A stretch of DNA of 64,000 nt. It comes from Flavobacterium salmonis. Its GTDB lineage: Bacteria > Bacteroidota > Bacteroidia > Flavobacteriales > Flavobacteriaceae. Below, one piece after another: positions 8,696 to 17,244 of the stretch. Location of the stretch: NCBI RefSeq assembly GCF_903819435.1, contig NZ_CAIJDP010000084.1, positions 1 through 64,000 on the forward strand, given 5' to 3'. The position numbers and the translations under genes were made by a program. Position 1 is the stretch's first letter; every line of letters starts with the position of its first letter. The notes beneath the pieces were generated by a model. It searched no databases, was not told the origin of the DNA, and saw nothing but the letters and a program-made list of their open reading frames with translations.

Positions 8696-9085
8696 ATGTT
8701 TACAATAGAACAAATAAAAGAGGTGCATGCCAAAGTAAAAAGCGGTGCCGATTTTCCAAATTATATACAGGATTTAATTATTTTGGGCGTAAAAGGATAT
8801 GATACCTTTGTAAACGACGGCCATGTGGAATATTATGGTGTAAATAATTATTCTGTAATTTCAGAAGAAAAATACCCTGAAATAAAAGTTGAAGATACAG
8901 CCAGCAAAGAGCGTTTTATAGAATTTCTGGTAGCACATCAAGACGGTCAGACCGATTATATTACATTTTGCAATCACTCCGGACAGTGCGGAATCGCGAA
9001 ATGGCGTGTTGATATTATCGAGATGACCTGCACTTATTTTGACAAATCAGGTGCCGAAATTTTAATTGAAAAAATTCCGGGTTAA
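8696..9085 (+). CDS. DUF1398 (YbcV-like) family protein
   Basis: The 129-residue protein matches the DUF1398 family, whose E. coli member is YbcV. Features include the N-terminal FTIEQIKEVHAKVKSGADFP segment, a YYGVNNY motif and the conserved HQDGQTDYITFCNHSGQCGI region (residues about 80-100) with the TDYxTFC and GI.KWRVD patterns. No enzymatic role is established for the family. It is small, soluble and cytosolic. It lies between the hydrolase and the sulfurtransferase gene with gaps of about 20 bases, suggesting one transcript. Confidence 0.75.
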   Translation: MFTIEQIKEVHAKVKSGADFPNYIQDLIILGVKGYDTFVNDGHVEYYGVNNYSVISEEKYPEIKVEDTASKERFIEFLVAHQDGQTDYITFCNHSGQCGIAKWRVDIIEMTCTYFDKSGAEILIEKIPG

Positions 9086-9103
9086 TTTTTAGAACGAAAT
9101 CAT

Positions 9104-9955
9104 ATGTCGCAAAATTGGTCTCCCATAATTAATCCCGAAGCATTACTTAAGTTAAAAAATTCATCTGAATTTATTTTAATCGATGCGAGAGCGGGACTCA
9201 ATGCCGAAGAAAATTACAAAAAGGAACATCTAAAAGGTGCCCGTTACGTCGATTTAAACAAAGATTTAGCTACTGCCGACTGCAATCCTGCAAATGGTGG
9301 GAGACATCCTTTACCTTCATTGGATAAATTTGCAGAAGTACTTTCAAAACTTGGCATTACACCGCAAAGTCACGTTATTATTTATGATGATAAAAACGGT
9401 TCAAACGCTGCTTCCAGATTTTGGTGGATGCTAAAAGCTGTTGGCCATGAAAAAGTACAGGTTTTAAACGGAGGTTTACTGGCTGCAATACAAGCAGGTT
9501 TTCCTGTAAGTTCAGAAACAGAAAGTTTTGAGAAAGCTGAAAAATATCCGGTTACAAACTGGGAGCTCTCTTTAAGCAACATCAAAGAGGTAGATAAAGC
9601 CCGCAACAATCCTGAAAATATCGTTATTGATGTAAGAGACAAAAACCGTTTTGAAGCTCTTACAGAACCACTTGATTTGATTGCAGGTCATATTCCGGGT
9701 GCGGTTAATGTTCCATTTAGCGAAAACTTAGACGAAAATGGTTTTTATCTTTCTGCTGAAAAACTGGCAAAAAAATACACTGAAATTTTAGGAAATGTAA
9801 AACCCGAAAATGTAATCGTTCATTGCGGTTCAGGGGTTACAGCCTGCCACACTTTGCTAGCTATGGATTATGCCGGAATTCCAATTCCACAGCTTTACGT
9901 AGGTTCCTGGAGCGAATGGTCACGAAATAATCTGCCAATGAACACTAAAAAATAA
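9104..9955 (+). CDS. Sulfurtransferase with tandem rhodanese domains (SseA-like)
   Basis: Transfers a sulfane sulfur from thiosulfate or 3-mercaptopyruvate to an acceptor such as cyanide or a thiol. Its 283 residues form two rhodanese domains. The N-terminal one (about 1-135) is structural and contains LIDAR and DDKNGSNAASRFWW. The C-terminal one (about 150-283) carries the active-site loop CGSGVTA with Cys241. The CGSGVTA loop is the form associated with 3-mercaptopyruvate sulfurtransferases rather than the CRKGVTA of thiosulfate enzymes, so SseA-like activity is favoured. There is no signal peptide. It is flanked closely by DUF1398 and a ModF-like ABC gene. Confidence 0.88.
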   Translation: MSQNWSPIINPEALLKLKNSSEFILIDARAGLNAEENYKKEHLKGARYVDLNKDLATADCNPANGGRHPLPSLDKFAEVLSKLGITPQSHVIIYDDKNGSNAASRFWWMLKAVGHEKVQVLNGGLLAAIQAGFPVSSETESFEKAEKYPVTNWELSLSNIKEVDKARNNPENIVIDVRDKNRFEALTEPLDLIAGHIPGAVNVPFSENLDENGFYLSAEKLAKKYTEILGNVKPENVIVHCGSGVTACHTLLAMDYAGIPIPQLYVGSWSEWSRNNLPMNTKK

Positions 9956-9976
9956 TATCCTTTCAAGAAATACATA

Positions 9977-11209
9977 ATGCATCAAAAACAACATTGGGAC
10001 ATTCTTTTAACCAATCAGGTAAATAAAAAAAAGTTCATAGACTCCCTCCTATCCGGCGAAGCCAAAGAAGAATTAGCCGTTTTTAACAACCAAAAAGGGA
10101 TTTTATTCTCTGATATTTCAATTGAAAAATTTATTGAAAGAGAATACCAATACGAATCTGTTGAAGCTTCACCTGAATCTCACAGGCAATTGAGGACTTT
10201 TTCTTCGGGCGAACGCAAAAAGGAGTTCTTAAAATACTGTATCAGCCAAAATCCGGATTTTATCATTTTCGATAATCCTTTCGACCATTTAGATCAGGCT
10301 TCGCGTCTGGCTTTGGCTCTTTCTTTAGAAAAACTTACGGATACCATATCTATTATTCAGCTTGTAAATCGTACGGTTGATCTAATGGATTTTGTGGTGA
10401 ATAAAGTCCAGATCAAAGACAATTCGTTTACTTTATACCCTATTTCAAAAACCGAAAACCATTTTAAAACCTTAAATACAGCTGCAATTCCAAAGGCTCA
10501 TGATCCGGGTACTTTTCACGAAAGTGAATTAATAAAAATGGATCATGTTTCAGTAAGTTATGAAGATCGAAAAATTCTGGACAACATTTCATGGACCATC
10601 AAACAAGGCGAATTCTGGCAGTTAATTGGCCCGAACGGTTCCGGAAAAAGCACTATCTTATCCTTAATTACAGGTGATAACCCGAAAGGATATGGTCAGG
10701 ATTTATTTTTATTCGGAAGAAAAAAAGGAAGTGGTGAAAGCGTTTGGGAAATCAAAAAGCAAATCGGTATTTATACCACCGCCATGATGGATCTGTTTCA
10801 GAAAAGTCACACCCTGGAAGAAATGATCCTATCCGGTTTTTTCGATTCTATCGGATTGTATATTCAACCGACAACTTTACAAAAACAAATCGTTGCACAA
10901 TGGCTGGAAGTAATTGAAATGAGTCATTTAAAAAAGAAACGTTTTATAGATCTTTCAATCGGACAGCAAAGAGTAGCACTAATTGTTCGTGCTGTTTTAA
11001 AACATCCGCCTTTATTAATTCTGGACGAACCTGTGGAAGGTCTGGACGACGAAAACGTAGATTTGGTGATTCAGTTAATCAATACTATCAAACAGCAAAC
11101 CAATGTAGCTATTTTGTACGTTTCACACAGAATCGAATCAGGTCTTGCTCCTACTTCAGTTTTTGAACTTATTCCTTCTGAAACGGGATCAGTTGGAAGA
11201 ATTAAATAG
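9977..11209 (+). CDS. ModF-like ABC ATPase with a degenerate N-terminal half
   Basis: A 410-residue protein with two ABC ATPase halves and no membrane segment. The C-terminal half is complete: Walker A GPNGSGKST (about 218-226), signature LSIGQQRVALIVRA (about 326), Walker B LLILDEPVEGLDD and a VSHR switch histidine. The N-terminal half keeps a signature-like FSSGERKKEFL and a Walker-B-like FIIFDNPFDHLD. It starts at QKQHWDILLTNQVNKKKFI, with no recognisable Walker A. This layout resembles ModF/PhrA-type proteins, whose biological role remains poorly defined. The missing first P-loop means that site probably does not hydrolyse ATP. It ends a run of four close plus-strand genes. Confidence 0.8.
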   Translation: MHQKQHWDILLTNQVNKKKFIDSLLSGEAKEELAVFNNQKGILFSDISIEKFIEREYQYESVEASPESHRQLRTFSSGERKKEFLKYCISQNPDFIIFDNPFDHLDQASRLALALSLEKLTDTISIIQLVNRTVDLMDFVVNKVQIKDNSFTLYPISKTENHFKTLNTAAIPKAHDPGTFHESELIKMDHVSVSYEDRKILDNISWTIKQGEFWQLIGPNGSGKSTILSLITGDNPKGYGQDLFLFGRKKGSGESVWEIKKQIGIYTTAMMDLFQKSHTLEEMILSGFFDSIGLYIQPTTLQKQIVAQWLEVIEMSHLKKKRFIDLSIGQQRVALIVRAVLKHPPLLILDEPVEGLDDENVDLVIQLINTIKQQTNVAILYVSHRIESGLAPTSVFELIPSETGSVGRIK

Positions 11210-11302
11210 CATTTTAAAAACAAAGAAACTTAAACTTTTATATGGTTACAAGGCTCTGCTTTTTTACAACCTGGCAGCTACTTTTGGAAGTTCGAAAAAA
11301 CA

Positions 11303-11340
11303 AAACAACCTTTTTTAAATCGCTTTAAAAAAGGTTGTTT
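11303..11340. terminator. Bidirectional terminator
   Basis: A 17-bp perfect stem (11303-11319 with 11324-11340, loop TCGC) followed by T-rich sequence in both directions. It lies between the convergent ABC and HxlR genes. Confidence 0.85.
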
Positions 11341-11372
11341 TTATTCTTAAATAGTTTATAGTGCTACTACTT

Positions 11373-11807
11373 TTAGCTGTCGCTTTTTTTCTCTTTTATT
11401 TTGATTTTCAATTCTTTTGTAATCTGTTTTACAAATTTCTCTTTGTCTTTCATGGCTTCTTTAATTGTTGCTTTTAGGTCAACTGGCATTTCGTAATATT
11501 TATCCGCCCAAATATAAACTTCCATAATTATAGGTAATAAGTCAATTCCTTTTGGGGTCAGTTTGTACAAAAATTTTGCTTTACTGTCCGGGTGAGCTGA
11601 TTTTTCAATAATACCATTTTCTTCAAGCCCTTTCAGCCTTGATGCTAAAATATTGGTAGCAATACCCTCAGCCGATTTTAAAAAATCATTATAAGTGCAC
11701 TTATTTCCAAACATCAAATCTCTGATAATGAGCAATGACCACTTATCTCCAAACACGTCAAGTGAGCAGCTCAATGGGCATTCTGATCTTTTTTTATTCA
11801 ATTCCAT
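11373..11807 (-). CDS. HxlR-family winged-helix transcriptional regulator
   Basis: The 144-residue protein has the HxlR/YtcD/MarR-like winged helix. An N-terminal Cys pair is followed by the core CSLDVFGDKWSLLIIRDL (about residues 14-31), then FLKSAEGIATNILASRLKGL (recognition helix) and a Y-x-L-T-P-KG wing with YKLTPKGIDLLPI. The extra C-terminal lysine-rich tail (from about 115) is longer than in many members. It is divergent from the SDR/quinone-reductase pair, with 99 bases between start codons, and repeats matching a likely operator lie there. The cysteines could sense oxidants or electrophiles, as described for some relatives; that is inference here. Confidence 0.88.
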   Translation of the reverse strand: MELNKKRSECPLSCSLDVFGDKWSLLIIRDLMFGNKCTYNDFLKSAEGIATNILASRLKGLEENGIIEKSAHPDSKAKFLYKLTPKGIDLLPIIMEVYIWADKYYEMPVDLKATIKEAMKDKEKFVKQITKELKIKIKEKKSDS

Positions 11808-11826
11808 AAAATATTTTTAAATTTTA

Positions 11827-11874
11827 ACTTGCATTTTAAAAGTTGTTTATATATTTGCACTTGCATTTAGCAAG
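11827..11874 (+). promoter_or_regulatory. Divergent promoter with probable HxlR operator
   Basis: ACTTGCATTT occurs at 11827-11836 and 11859-11868, exactly 32 bases (about three helical turns) apart. The second copy is part of the palindrome CTTGCATTTAGCAAG (11860-11874). Between them lies a Bacteroidota-type promoter for the SDR gene: TTG at 11829-11831, 18 bases, then TATATTTG at 11850-11857. The operator copies flank the -7 box, so a bound HxlR dimer would be expected to repress. Confidence 0.6.
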
Positions 11875-11906
11875 CGAATTTACGGATAAAATTAAAATAA
11901 ATAATA

Positions 11907-12707
11907 ATGAAAAAAAATATTTTAGTAACGGGTGCAAGTTCAGGCTTTGGTTTACTTATCGCAAACGAGTTACACAAAAACGGTTATAATGTAATTGGTA
12001 CAAGTCGGAATCCTGAAAAGTATATAGGTAAGGTTCCTTTTCAAATGATAGCATTAGACCTTGATTCAGAACAATCGATAAATAGTTTTTCGGAAAGAAT
12101 TTTTAAGAAAATAGGTCAATTGGATATTCTTATCAATAATGCCGGCTTTTTAGTCTCAGGTATTGCAGAAGAAACACCTGTTGAGTTGGGCAGGCAGCAA
12201 TTGGAAACTAACTTTTGGGGAACTATTAAAGTAACTAATGCTGTATTACCCCATTTTAGAAAACAAAAATTCGGTAAAATAATTACTGTTGGTTCCATTA
12301 TAGGGCTTGTTTCATTTCCTAATGCAGCTTACTATGCGGCTTCAAAACACGCATTGGAAGGTTATTTCAAATCATTAAGATACGAATTGAACGAGTTTAA
12401 TATTAGTGTTGCCATGATTGAACCGGCTGCTTTTAAAACAAGCATTTTAGATAATTCCACAACAACATTAAATAAAATTGAAGATTACAATACGTTAAGA
12501 AATAAGATTGAAAAATTCACAGAAAACTTGGTAGATCAGGCCGAAGATCCTGCGATGGTTGCAGAAAAAGCACTCAAAGTTGTTCAAACAGACAAGCCGA
12601 AATTTAGAAATATTGTGGGCAAAGGGACTTCTGCCCTAATAAACCTGCAACATTTTGCTTATGGAGTTTTAGAAAAAAATGTTCTCAAACAATTAAACAA
12701 AGCCTAA
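11907..12707 (+). CDS. Short-chain dehydrogenase/reductase (SDR)
   Basis: The 266-residue protein is a classical SDR. The cofactor motif TGASSGFG (residues 8-15) begins the Rossmann fold, NNAG lies near residue 77, the catalytic Ser is in TVGSIIGLVSF and the Tyr-x3-Lys pair is in YYAASKH (about 140-146). An Arg/Ser after the first beta hairpin (GTSRNPEKY) suggests NADP(H) preference. The substrate is unknown. It is the first gene after the HxlR operator and is followed 11 bases later by a quinone-reductase-like gene. The pair is probably an inducible detoxification operon for reactive carbonyls or quinones. Confidence 0.88.
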   Translation: MKKNILVTGASSGFGLLIANELHKNGYNVIGTSRNPEKYIGKVPFQMIALDLDSEQSINSFSERIFKKIGQLDILINNAGFLVSGIAEETPVELGRQQLETNFWGTIKVTNAVLPHFRKQKFGKIITVGSIIGLVSFPNAAYYAASKHALEGYFKSLRYELNEFNISVAMIEPAAFKTSILDNSTTTLNKIEDYNTLRNKIEKFTENLVDQAEDPAMVAEKALKVVQTDKPKFRNIVGKGTSALINLQHFAYGVLEKNVLKQLNKA

Positions 12708-12718
12708 AAAGAAAAAAA

Positions 12719-13723
12719 ATGAAAGCATTCATAGTAAAAAAATACGGCAAAAAAGAAAAATTACATTTGTCAGATTGGGCAGTACCAAGTGTAAATGAAA
12801 ATGATGTATTGGTACAAGTTCATTCTGCAGGTGTTAATTTATTAGATTCACTTATTAGAAATGGTGATTTTAAACTGTTCTTACCCTACAAGCCACCCTT
12901 TATCAATGGTCACGATGTAGCTGGTGTTGTAACCAAAATAGGTTCCAGAGTCAGCAAGTTTAAGGTTGGCGACGAAATATATTCTCGTCCGTCAGATTAT
13001 AGGGTTGGTACTTTTGCTGAATACATTTCTATTAATAAAAATGATGTTGCCTTAAAACCCAAAAACCTTTCAATGGAGGAAGCAGGTTCTATTCCTCTGG
13101 TTGGTTTAACTGCCTGGCAGTCTCTAGTTGAAATAGGAAAAATACAAAAAGGGCAAAAAGTTTTCATTCAGGCTGGTTCGGGTGGTGTTGGCACATTTGC
13201 TATTCAGTTAGCAAAGCATTTAGGGGCTTTTGTTGCCACAACTACAAGCGCAAAAAATATTGAATTAGTAAAATCTCTTGGTGCCGATCTTATTATTGAT
13301 TACAAAACGGAAGATTTTGAAACAAAACTGAAAGATTATGATCTTGTTTTACACAGTAACAGAGATTCAAAAATTTTAGAAAAATCATTACGAATTTTAA
13401 AGTCTGGCGGACAGCTTGTTTCACTAGTAGGCCCTCCAACGCCTGAATTTGCCACAACAATTGGTTTGCCCTGGTATTTAAAATTAGTAACGAAACTGAT
13501 TAGTCTGGGAGTAAAGAAAAAAGCAAAAAAATTAAACACCAATTTTGTATTTCTGTTTATGAGAGCAGAAGGCAGACAGTTAAGCGAAATAACAAAACTG
13601 ATTGAAACTGGGATTATAAAACCTGTTATTGATAAAGTCTTTTCATTCGAACAGACTAACGAAGCATTGTCTTATGTTGAAACAGGGAGATCCAGAGGAA
13701 AAGTAGTAATTAAGGTTAAGTAA
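12719..13723 (+). CDS. NADP-dependent medium-chain oxidoreductase (quinone oxidoreductase type)
   Basis: A 334-residue member of the medium-chain dehydrogenase/reductase superfamily. It has the GroES-like N-terminal domain (HSAGVNLLDSLIRNGDF, then GHDVAGVVTKIG) and a Rossmann domain with the AGSGGVGTFAIQLAK loop (about 152-166). The zinc ligands of alcohol dehydrogenases are absent, so it belongs with the zinc-independent quinone oxidoreductases or enoyl reductases. It ends with the typical GRSRGKVVIKV segment. It is cotranscribed with the upstream SDR and likely controlled by the divergent HxlR regulator. Confidence 0.87.
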   Translation: MKAFIVKKYGKKEKLHLSDWAVPSVNENDVLVQVHSAGVNLLDSLIRNGDFKLFLPYKPPFINGHDVAGVVTKIGSRVSKFKVGDEIYSRPSDYRVGTFAEYISINKNDVALKPKNLSMEEAGSIPLVGLTAWQSLVEIGKIQKGQKVFIQAGSGGVGTFAIQLAKHLGAFVATTTSAKNIELVKSLGADLIIDYKTEDFETKLKDYDLVLHSNRDSKILEKSLRILKSGGQLVSLVGPPTPEFATTIGLPWYLKLVTKLISLGVKKKAKKLNTNFVFLFMRAEGRQLSEITKLIETGIIKPVIDKVFSFEQTNEALSYVETGRSRGKVVIKVK

Positions 13724-13826
13724 TTTTTGTATGTACAGCTCGGTAAAATTTCAGCTACAATATTATAACTATTGTAAAAACTAATTCTCTAAGACATTAA
13801 AACATTTTATTTATTAATCCCAAATA

Positions 13827-13865
13827 AAAATGCCCCATAAATATTAAATTATTTTGAGGCATTTT
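13827..13865. terminator. Bidirectional terminator
   Basis: AAAATGCC (13827-13834) pairs with GGCATTTT (13858-13865). The 23-base interior can extend the helix with an ATAAATA/TATTT-like inner stem. T runs lie outside on both strands, between convergent genes. Confidence 0.6.
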
Positions 13866-13867
13866 TT

Positions 13868-14509
13868 CTAATTTTTATCTTCTAATAAAGGTACGAATCT
13901 AAACTCTCCAAACTCATGTTTTTCAAATTGGGTTTCATTTTTTCGAATCAGCAAAGTCATAATCTGAACGTCTTCACCAAGCGGAATTACCAGTCTTCCT
14001 CCTATTTTTAATTGTGCCATTAAAGGTTGTGGAATAAACGGGGCACCTGCTGTAACAATAATGCTGTCAAACGGAGCATAATTTGGAAGACCTTTGTAAC
14101 CATCTCCAAACGAAAGATGTTTAGGTCTGATATTTAATTTAGGAAATAAATTGGAGGTACTTTTAAACAGCTCTTTCTGTCTTTCAACACTGTACACTTT
14201 TGCACCCAGCATAAACAAAACAGCAGTCTGATAGCCCGAGCCAGTACCAATTTCGAGAATTTTATGATCTTTTTTTACTTCCAGCAGCTGCGATTGAAAA
14301 GCAACCGTGTAGGGCTGCGAAATAGTCTGCCCTGCTCCTATAGGAAAAGCCTTATCCTGATAAGCATAATCTTCAAAACTCGAATTTAAAAAAAGGTGTC
14401 TCGGAATTTTTTTTATCGCATCTAAAACCGCTCTGTCAGTAATCCCTTTTTGTTCTAAAGTGCTTACTAATTGATTGCGAAGTCCTTGATGTTTGGCAGT
14501 ATCTTTCAA
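13868..14509 (-). CDS. pcm: Protein-L-isoaspartate O-methyltransferase
   Basis: Repairs isomerised or racemised aspartyl residues in aged proteins by S-adenosylmethionine-dependent methylation. The 213-residue protein has the diagnostic family features: VLDAIKKIPRHLF near the N-terminus, the conserved IGAGQTISQPYTVAFQ segment (about 57-72), the SAM-binding loop ILEIGTGSGYQTAVL (about 84-98), and IVTAGAPFIPQPLMAQLKIG with GGRLVIPLG. Length is typical for the bacterial enzyme. It is transcribed alone, convergent with the quinone-reductase gene. The stop codon lies directly beside the terminator stem. Confidence 0.95.
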   Translation of the reverse strand: MKDTAKHQGLRNQLVSTLEQKGITDRAVLDAIKKIPRHLFLNSSFEDYAYQDKAFPIGAGQTISQPYTVAFQSQLLEVKKDHKILEIGTGSGYQTAVLFMLGAKVYSVERQKELFKSTSNLFPKLNIRPKHLSFGDGYKGLPNYAPFDSIIVTAGAPFIPQPLMAQLKIGGRLVIPLGEDVQIMTLLIRKNETQFEKHEFGEFRFVPLLEDKN

Positions 14510-14707
14510 AATGGGTAGGTTTTATTTTTGCAAAAATAAGAAACTAAAAAGGAAATCAAATATTGATTTTTAATTATTAAATTAATAAAGTTGAAGGTCA
14601 AAAGTCGGAAGCCGTTACTCATAAATTTACAATTCACAATTCACAATTAGCTAAATTCATTTTCACTTTCGACAAATAAATTCTATTTTTGTTTAAAATA
14701 CATTCTC

Positions 14708-15673
14708 ATGTTAAAAGTAGGAGTTTTAGGTGCGGGTCACTTAGGTAAAATACATTTACGCTTATTACAACAATCTGACAAATACGAATTAGTTGGATTT
14801 TACGATGAAAATCAGGAAAATGCCGAAAGAATTTCAAAAGAATTTGGCTATAAAAACTTCAATACAATTGCAAAATTAATCCACGCCGTGGATGTAATCG
14901 ATATTGTAACTCCAACCCTTTCGCACTATAAATGTGCCAAAGTAGCCATCAAATCAGGAAAACACATCTTCATAGAAAAACCAATTGCCAACACTGTTGA
15001 TGAGGCCGAAGAAATTATCGCTTTGGCAAAAGAATACTATGTAAAAGGACAGGTTGGTCACGTAGAGCGATTTAACCCTGCGTTTATCGCTACCAAAAAC
15101 ATGATCGAAAATCCGATGTTCATTGAAACGCATCGTTTGGCCGAATTTAATCCTCGTGGTACGGATGTACCTGTAGTTTTGGATTTAATGATACATGATA
15201 TTGATGCGATTTTGAGTGTGGTTAATTCAAAAGTTAAAAATATCAATGCCAGTGGTGTTTCGGTAATCAGTGAAACTCCGGACATTGCCAATGCACGAAT
15301 TGAATTCGAAAATGGCTGTGTTGCTAATTTAACTGCAAGCCGAATTTCGATGAAAAACATGCGTAAAACACGTTTTTTTCAAAAAGACGCCTATATTTCA
15401 GTAGACTTTTTAGAGAAAAAATGTGAAGTTGTCCGTATGAAAGACGCTCCTGAAGTTCCGGGAGATTTTGATATGATTCTTCAAAATGCCGAAGGAGTAA
15501 AAAAACAAATTTATTTTACAAATCCGGACGTAGAACAAAACAACGCCATTTTAGACGAATTAAATTCTTTTGCCAATGCCATCAATACTGATACAACTCC
15601 GGTTGTAACATTAGAACAGGCTACAGATGCATTAAGAGTTGCCTATCAGATTATTGATTGTTTCGATAAATAA
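14708..15673 (+). CDS. Gfo/Idh/MocA-family oxidoreductase
   Basis: A 321-residue NAD(P)-dependent oxidoreductase. The Rossmann domain opens with GVLGAGHLGKIHLRLL (residues 5-20). The family Glu-Lys-Pro motif is present as IFIEKPIANTVDEAEEI (about 96-112), and the catalytic-type His is in DLMIHDIDAIL. The C-terminal alpha/beta domain ends normally. Family members act on sugars, inositols or biliverdin-like compounds; the substrate is not resolved. In Flavobacteriia this gene is commonly next to the 3-hydroxyacyl-CoA dehydrogenase, as here. A strong hairpin separates the two, so they are probably separate transcripts. Confidence 0.85.
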   Translation: MLKVGVLGAGHLGKIHLRLLQQSDKYELVGFYDENQENAERISKEFGYKNFNTIAKLIHAVDVIDIVTPTLSHYKCAKVAIKSGKHIFIEKPIANTVDEAEEIIALAKEYYVKGQVGHVERFNPAFIATKNMIENPMFIETHRLAEFNPRGTDVPVVLDLMIHDIDAILSVVNSKVKNINASGVSVISETPDIANARIEFENGCVANLTASRISMKNMRKTRFFQKDAYISVDFLEKKCEVVRMKDAPEVPGDFDMILQNAEGVKKQIYFTNPDVEQNNAILDELNSFANAINTDTTPVVTLEQATDALRVAYQIIDCFDK

Positions 15674-15697
15674 TAAAAAAACAAACTTATTATCTTT

Positions 15698-15734
15698 AAG
15701 GTTTAAAGCAGGCTTCAAAGCCGCTTTAAACCTT
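15698..15734 (+). terminator. Terminator-like hairpin after the Gfo/Idh/MocA gene
   Basis: AAGGTTTAAAGC (15698-15709) pairs perfectly with GCTTTAAACCTT (15723-15734). An inner GGC/GCC stem extends the helix. The following sequence is moderately T-rich, so termination is likely but may be partial. Confidence 0.65.
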
Positions 15735-15762
15735 AACTTTTAAAATTCAAATACCAGATTAG

Positions 15763-16650
15763 ATGAAAACTATAGCTGTAATTGGTGCAGGAACAATGGG
15801 TAACGGAATTGCACATACTTTTGCGCAAAGCGGTTTTATTGTAAAACTGATTGATGTTTCTGAAAAATCATTAGACAAAGGAATGGCAACAATTGCGGCA
15901 AACCTTGAGCGTATGTTATCTAAAGGAACAATCACGCAGGAAGATGTTGCCAGAACCATTACGAATATCATTACGTATACTGATATTAAGGACGGTGTTG
16001 TCGGAGTTGATTTAGTAGTCGAAGCAGCAACTGAAAATGTAGAATTAAAACTGAATATTTTCAAACAATTAAACGAAGCCTGTTCGCATAACACTATTTT
16101 AGCAACAAACACCTCTTCGATTTCAATTACGCAAATTGGTGCTGTTGTTGCACATCCTGAACGTGTTATCGGAATGCATTTTATGAATCCGGTACCGATT
16201 ATGAAATTGGTCGAAATTATTCGCGGATACAATACCAGCGATGAAGTCACCAAAATAATCATGAATTTATCTGAAAAACTGGGGAAAGTTCCAGTCGAAG
16301 TAAACGATTATCCGGGATTTGTTGCCAACAGAATTTTAATGCCTATGCTAAACGAGGCAATTGAAACGTTATACAACAAAGTAGCCGGAGTTTATGAAAT
16401 CGATACCGTGATGAAATTAGGAATGGGACATCCAATGGGACCGCTTCAATTAGCTGATTTTATTGGTCTTGATGTTTGTCTTGCCATTTTAAATGTAATG
16501 TATGACGGCTTCAAAAACCCAAAATATGCTCCTTGCCCATTATTAGTGAATATGGTTAGAGCCGGGAAACTGGGAGTAAAATCCGGAGAAGGTTTTTATG
16601 ATTACAGCGAAAGTAAAAAGGCGGAGAAGATTTCGAAGCAGTTTATATAA
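15763..16650 (+). CDS. 3-hydroxyacyl-CoA (3-hydroxybutyryl-CoA) dehydrogenase
   Basis: Catalyses NAD-dependent interconversion of 3-hydroxyacyl-CoA and 3-oxoacyl-CoA. The 295-residue protein starts with the dinucleotide motif VIGAGTMGNGIAH (4-16). It contains NTSSISITQIG, the catalytic region GMHFMNPVPIMKLVEIIRG (about 139-157) with its His and Asn, and the C-terminal dimer domain with GHPMGPLQLADFIGLD. Length fits the stand-alone short-chain enzyme, as opposed to the FadB/FadJ fusion. The next gene starts 3 bases after the stop, so the genes through YggS form a tight run. Confidence 0.93.
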   Translation: MKTIAVIGAGTMGNGIAHTFAQSGFIVKLIDVSEKSLDKGMATIAANLERMLSKGTITQEDVARTITNIITYTDIKDGVVGVDLVVEAATENVELKLNIFKQLNEACSHNTILATNTSSISITQIGAVVAHPERVIGMHFMNPVPIMKLVEIIRGYNTSDEVTKIIMNLSEKLGKVPVEVNDYPGFVANRILMPMLNEAIETLYNKVAGVYEIDTVMKLGMGHPMGPLQLADFIGLDVCLAILNVMYDGFKNPKYAPCPLLVNMVRAGKLGVKSGEGFYDYSESKKAEKISKQFI

Positions 16651-16653
16651 GTA

Positions 16654-17244
16654 ATGAAAAATCTATTTTTATTGATCGTTCATTTTACAACAATGGTTTG
16701 TTTTTCTCAAAACGTAAAAATAGATTCAATTAAACAATTTACAACAAATGAAATTGATAGTATTTGTAAAAAAAATGGTAGAGATATCATTTCAGAAGGG
16801 AGAATAAGCACATCAATTGAAAGTAAAATCAAAAGGAATCAAACAAAGATTATAAATGGAAGTGGAGGATTCTCATATAAACTTTATGTAAATCATTTTA
16901 ATAAAGAAAACTATGAAAAATTATCAAAGATTGAAAAAAGGAAATATGATTTTGATAAATATAGCGATTTAATAAAAGGAGATTATCACCAGGCTATTCA
17001 TTATGAAAATTCATATTCAGAAAATATTTACGGCGAGTTTTACTATTTTAAAACCTCGCTTTTTTATGTAAAAATTAAAGTAATCAGAACTGAAAATAAT
17101 AAAGAAGATATTTCAGAAACATTTAACCTTAGCCTTTCTGAATTAAATGATGCAAAAGTTTTAAAAAACATATTTTTAATGGACATTAAAGGTTTTGTAA
17201 ATGAAAAAAATAATGAACTAATCAAGATTTATAATCGAAAATGA
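16654..17244 (+). CDS. Hypothetical secreted protein
   Basis: I do not recognise this 196-residue protein. It begins with a signal peptide (MKNLFLLIVHFTTMVCFSQ, about 19 residues). The mature part is charged, Lys/Glu/Asn-rich, without membrane segments, cysteines or repeats, ending in EKNNELIKIYNRK. The codon use is more A+T-rich than the dehydrogenase before it. It starts 3 bases after the dehydrogenase stop and overlaps the YggS start by 4 bases (ATGA), so it is translated within that operon. A periplasmic or outer-membrane-associated location is inferred. Confidence 0.7.
   Translation: MKNLFLLIVHFTTMVCFSQNVKIDSIKQFTTNEIDSICKKNGRDIISEGRISTSIESKIKRNQTKIINGSGGFSYKLYVNHFNKENYEKLSKIEKRKYDFDKYSDLIKGDYHQAIHYENSYSENIYGEFYYFKTSLFYVKIKVIRTENNKEDISETFNLSLSELNDAKVLKNIFLMDIKGFVNEKNNELIKIYNRK

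Noticed and set aside
15759..16262. A 167-codon minus-strand open frame
   Set aside because: It lies wholly antisense to the 3-hydroxyacyl-CoA dehydrogenase gene, whose motifs are clear. The product is low-complexity Ile/Val/Ala-rich with no recognisable domain.
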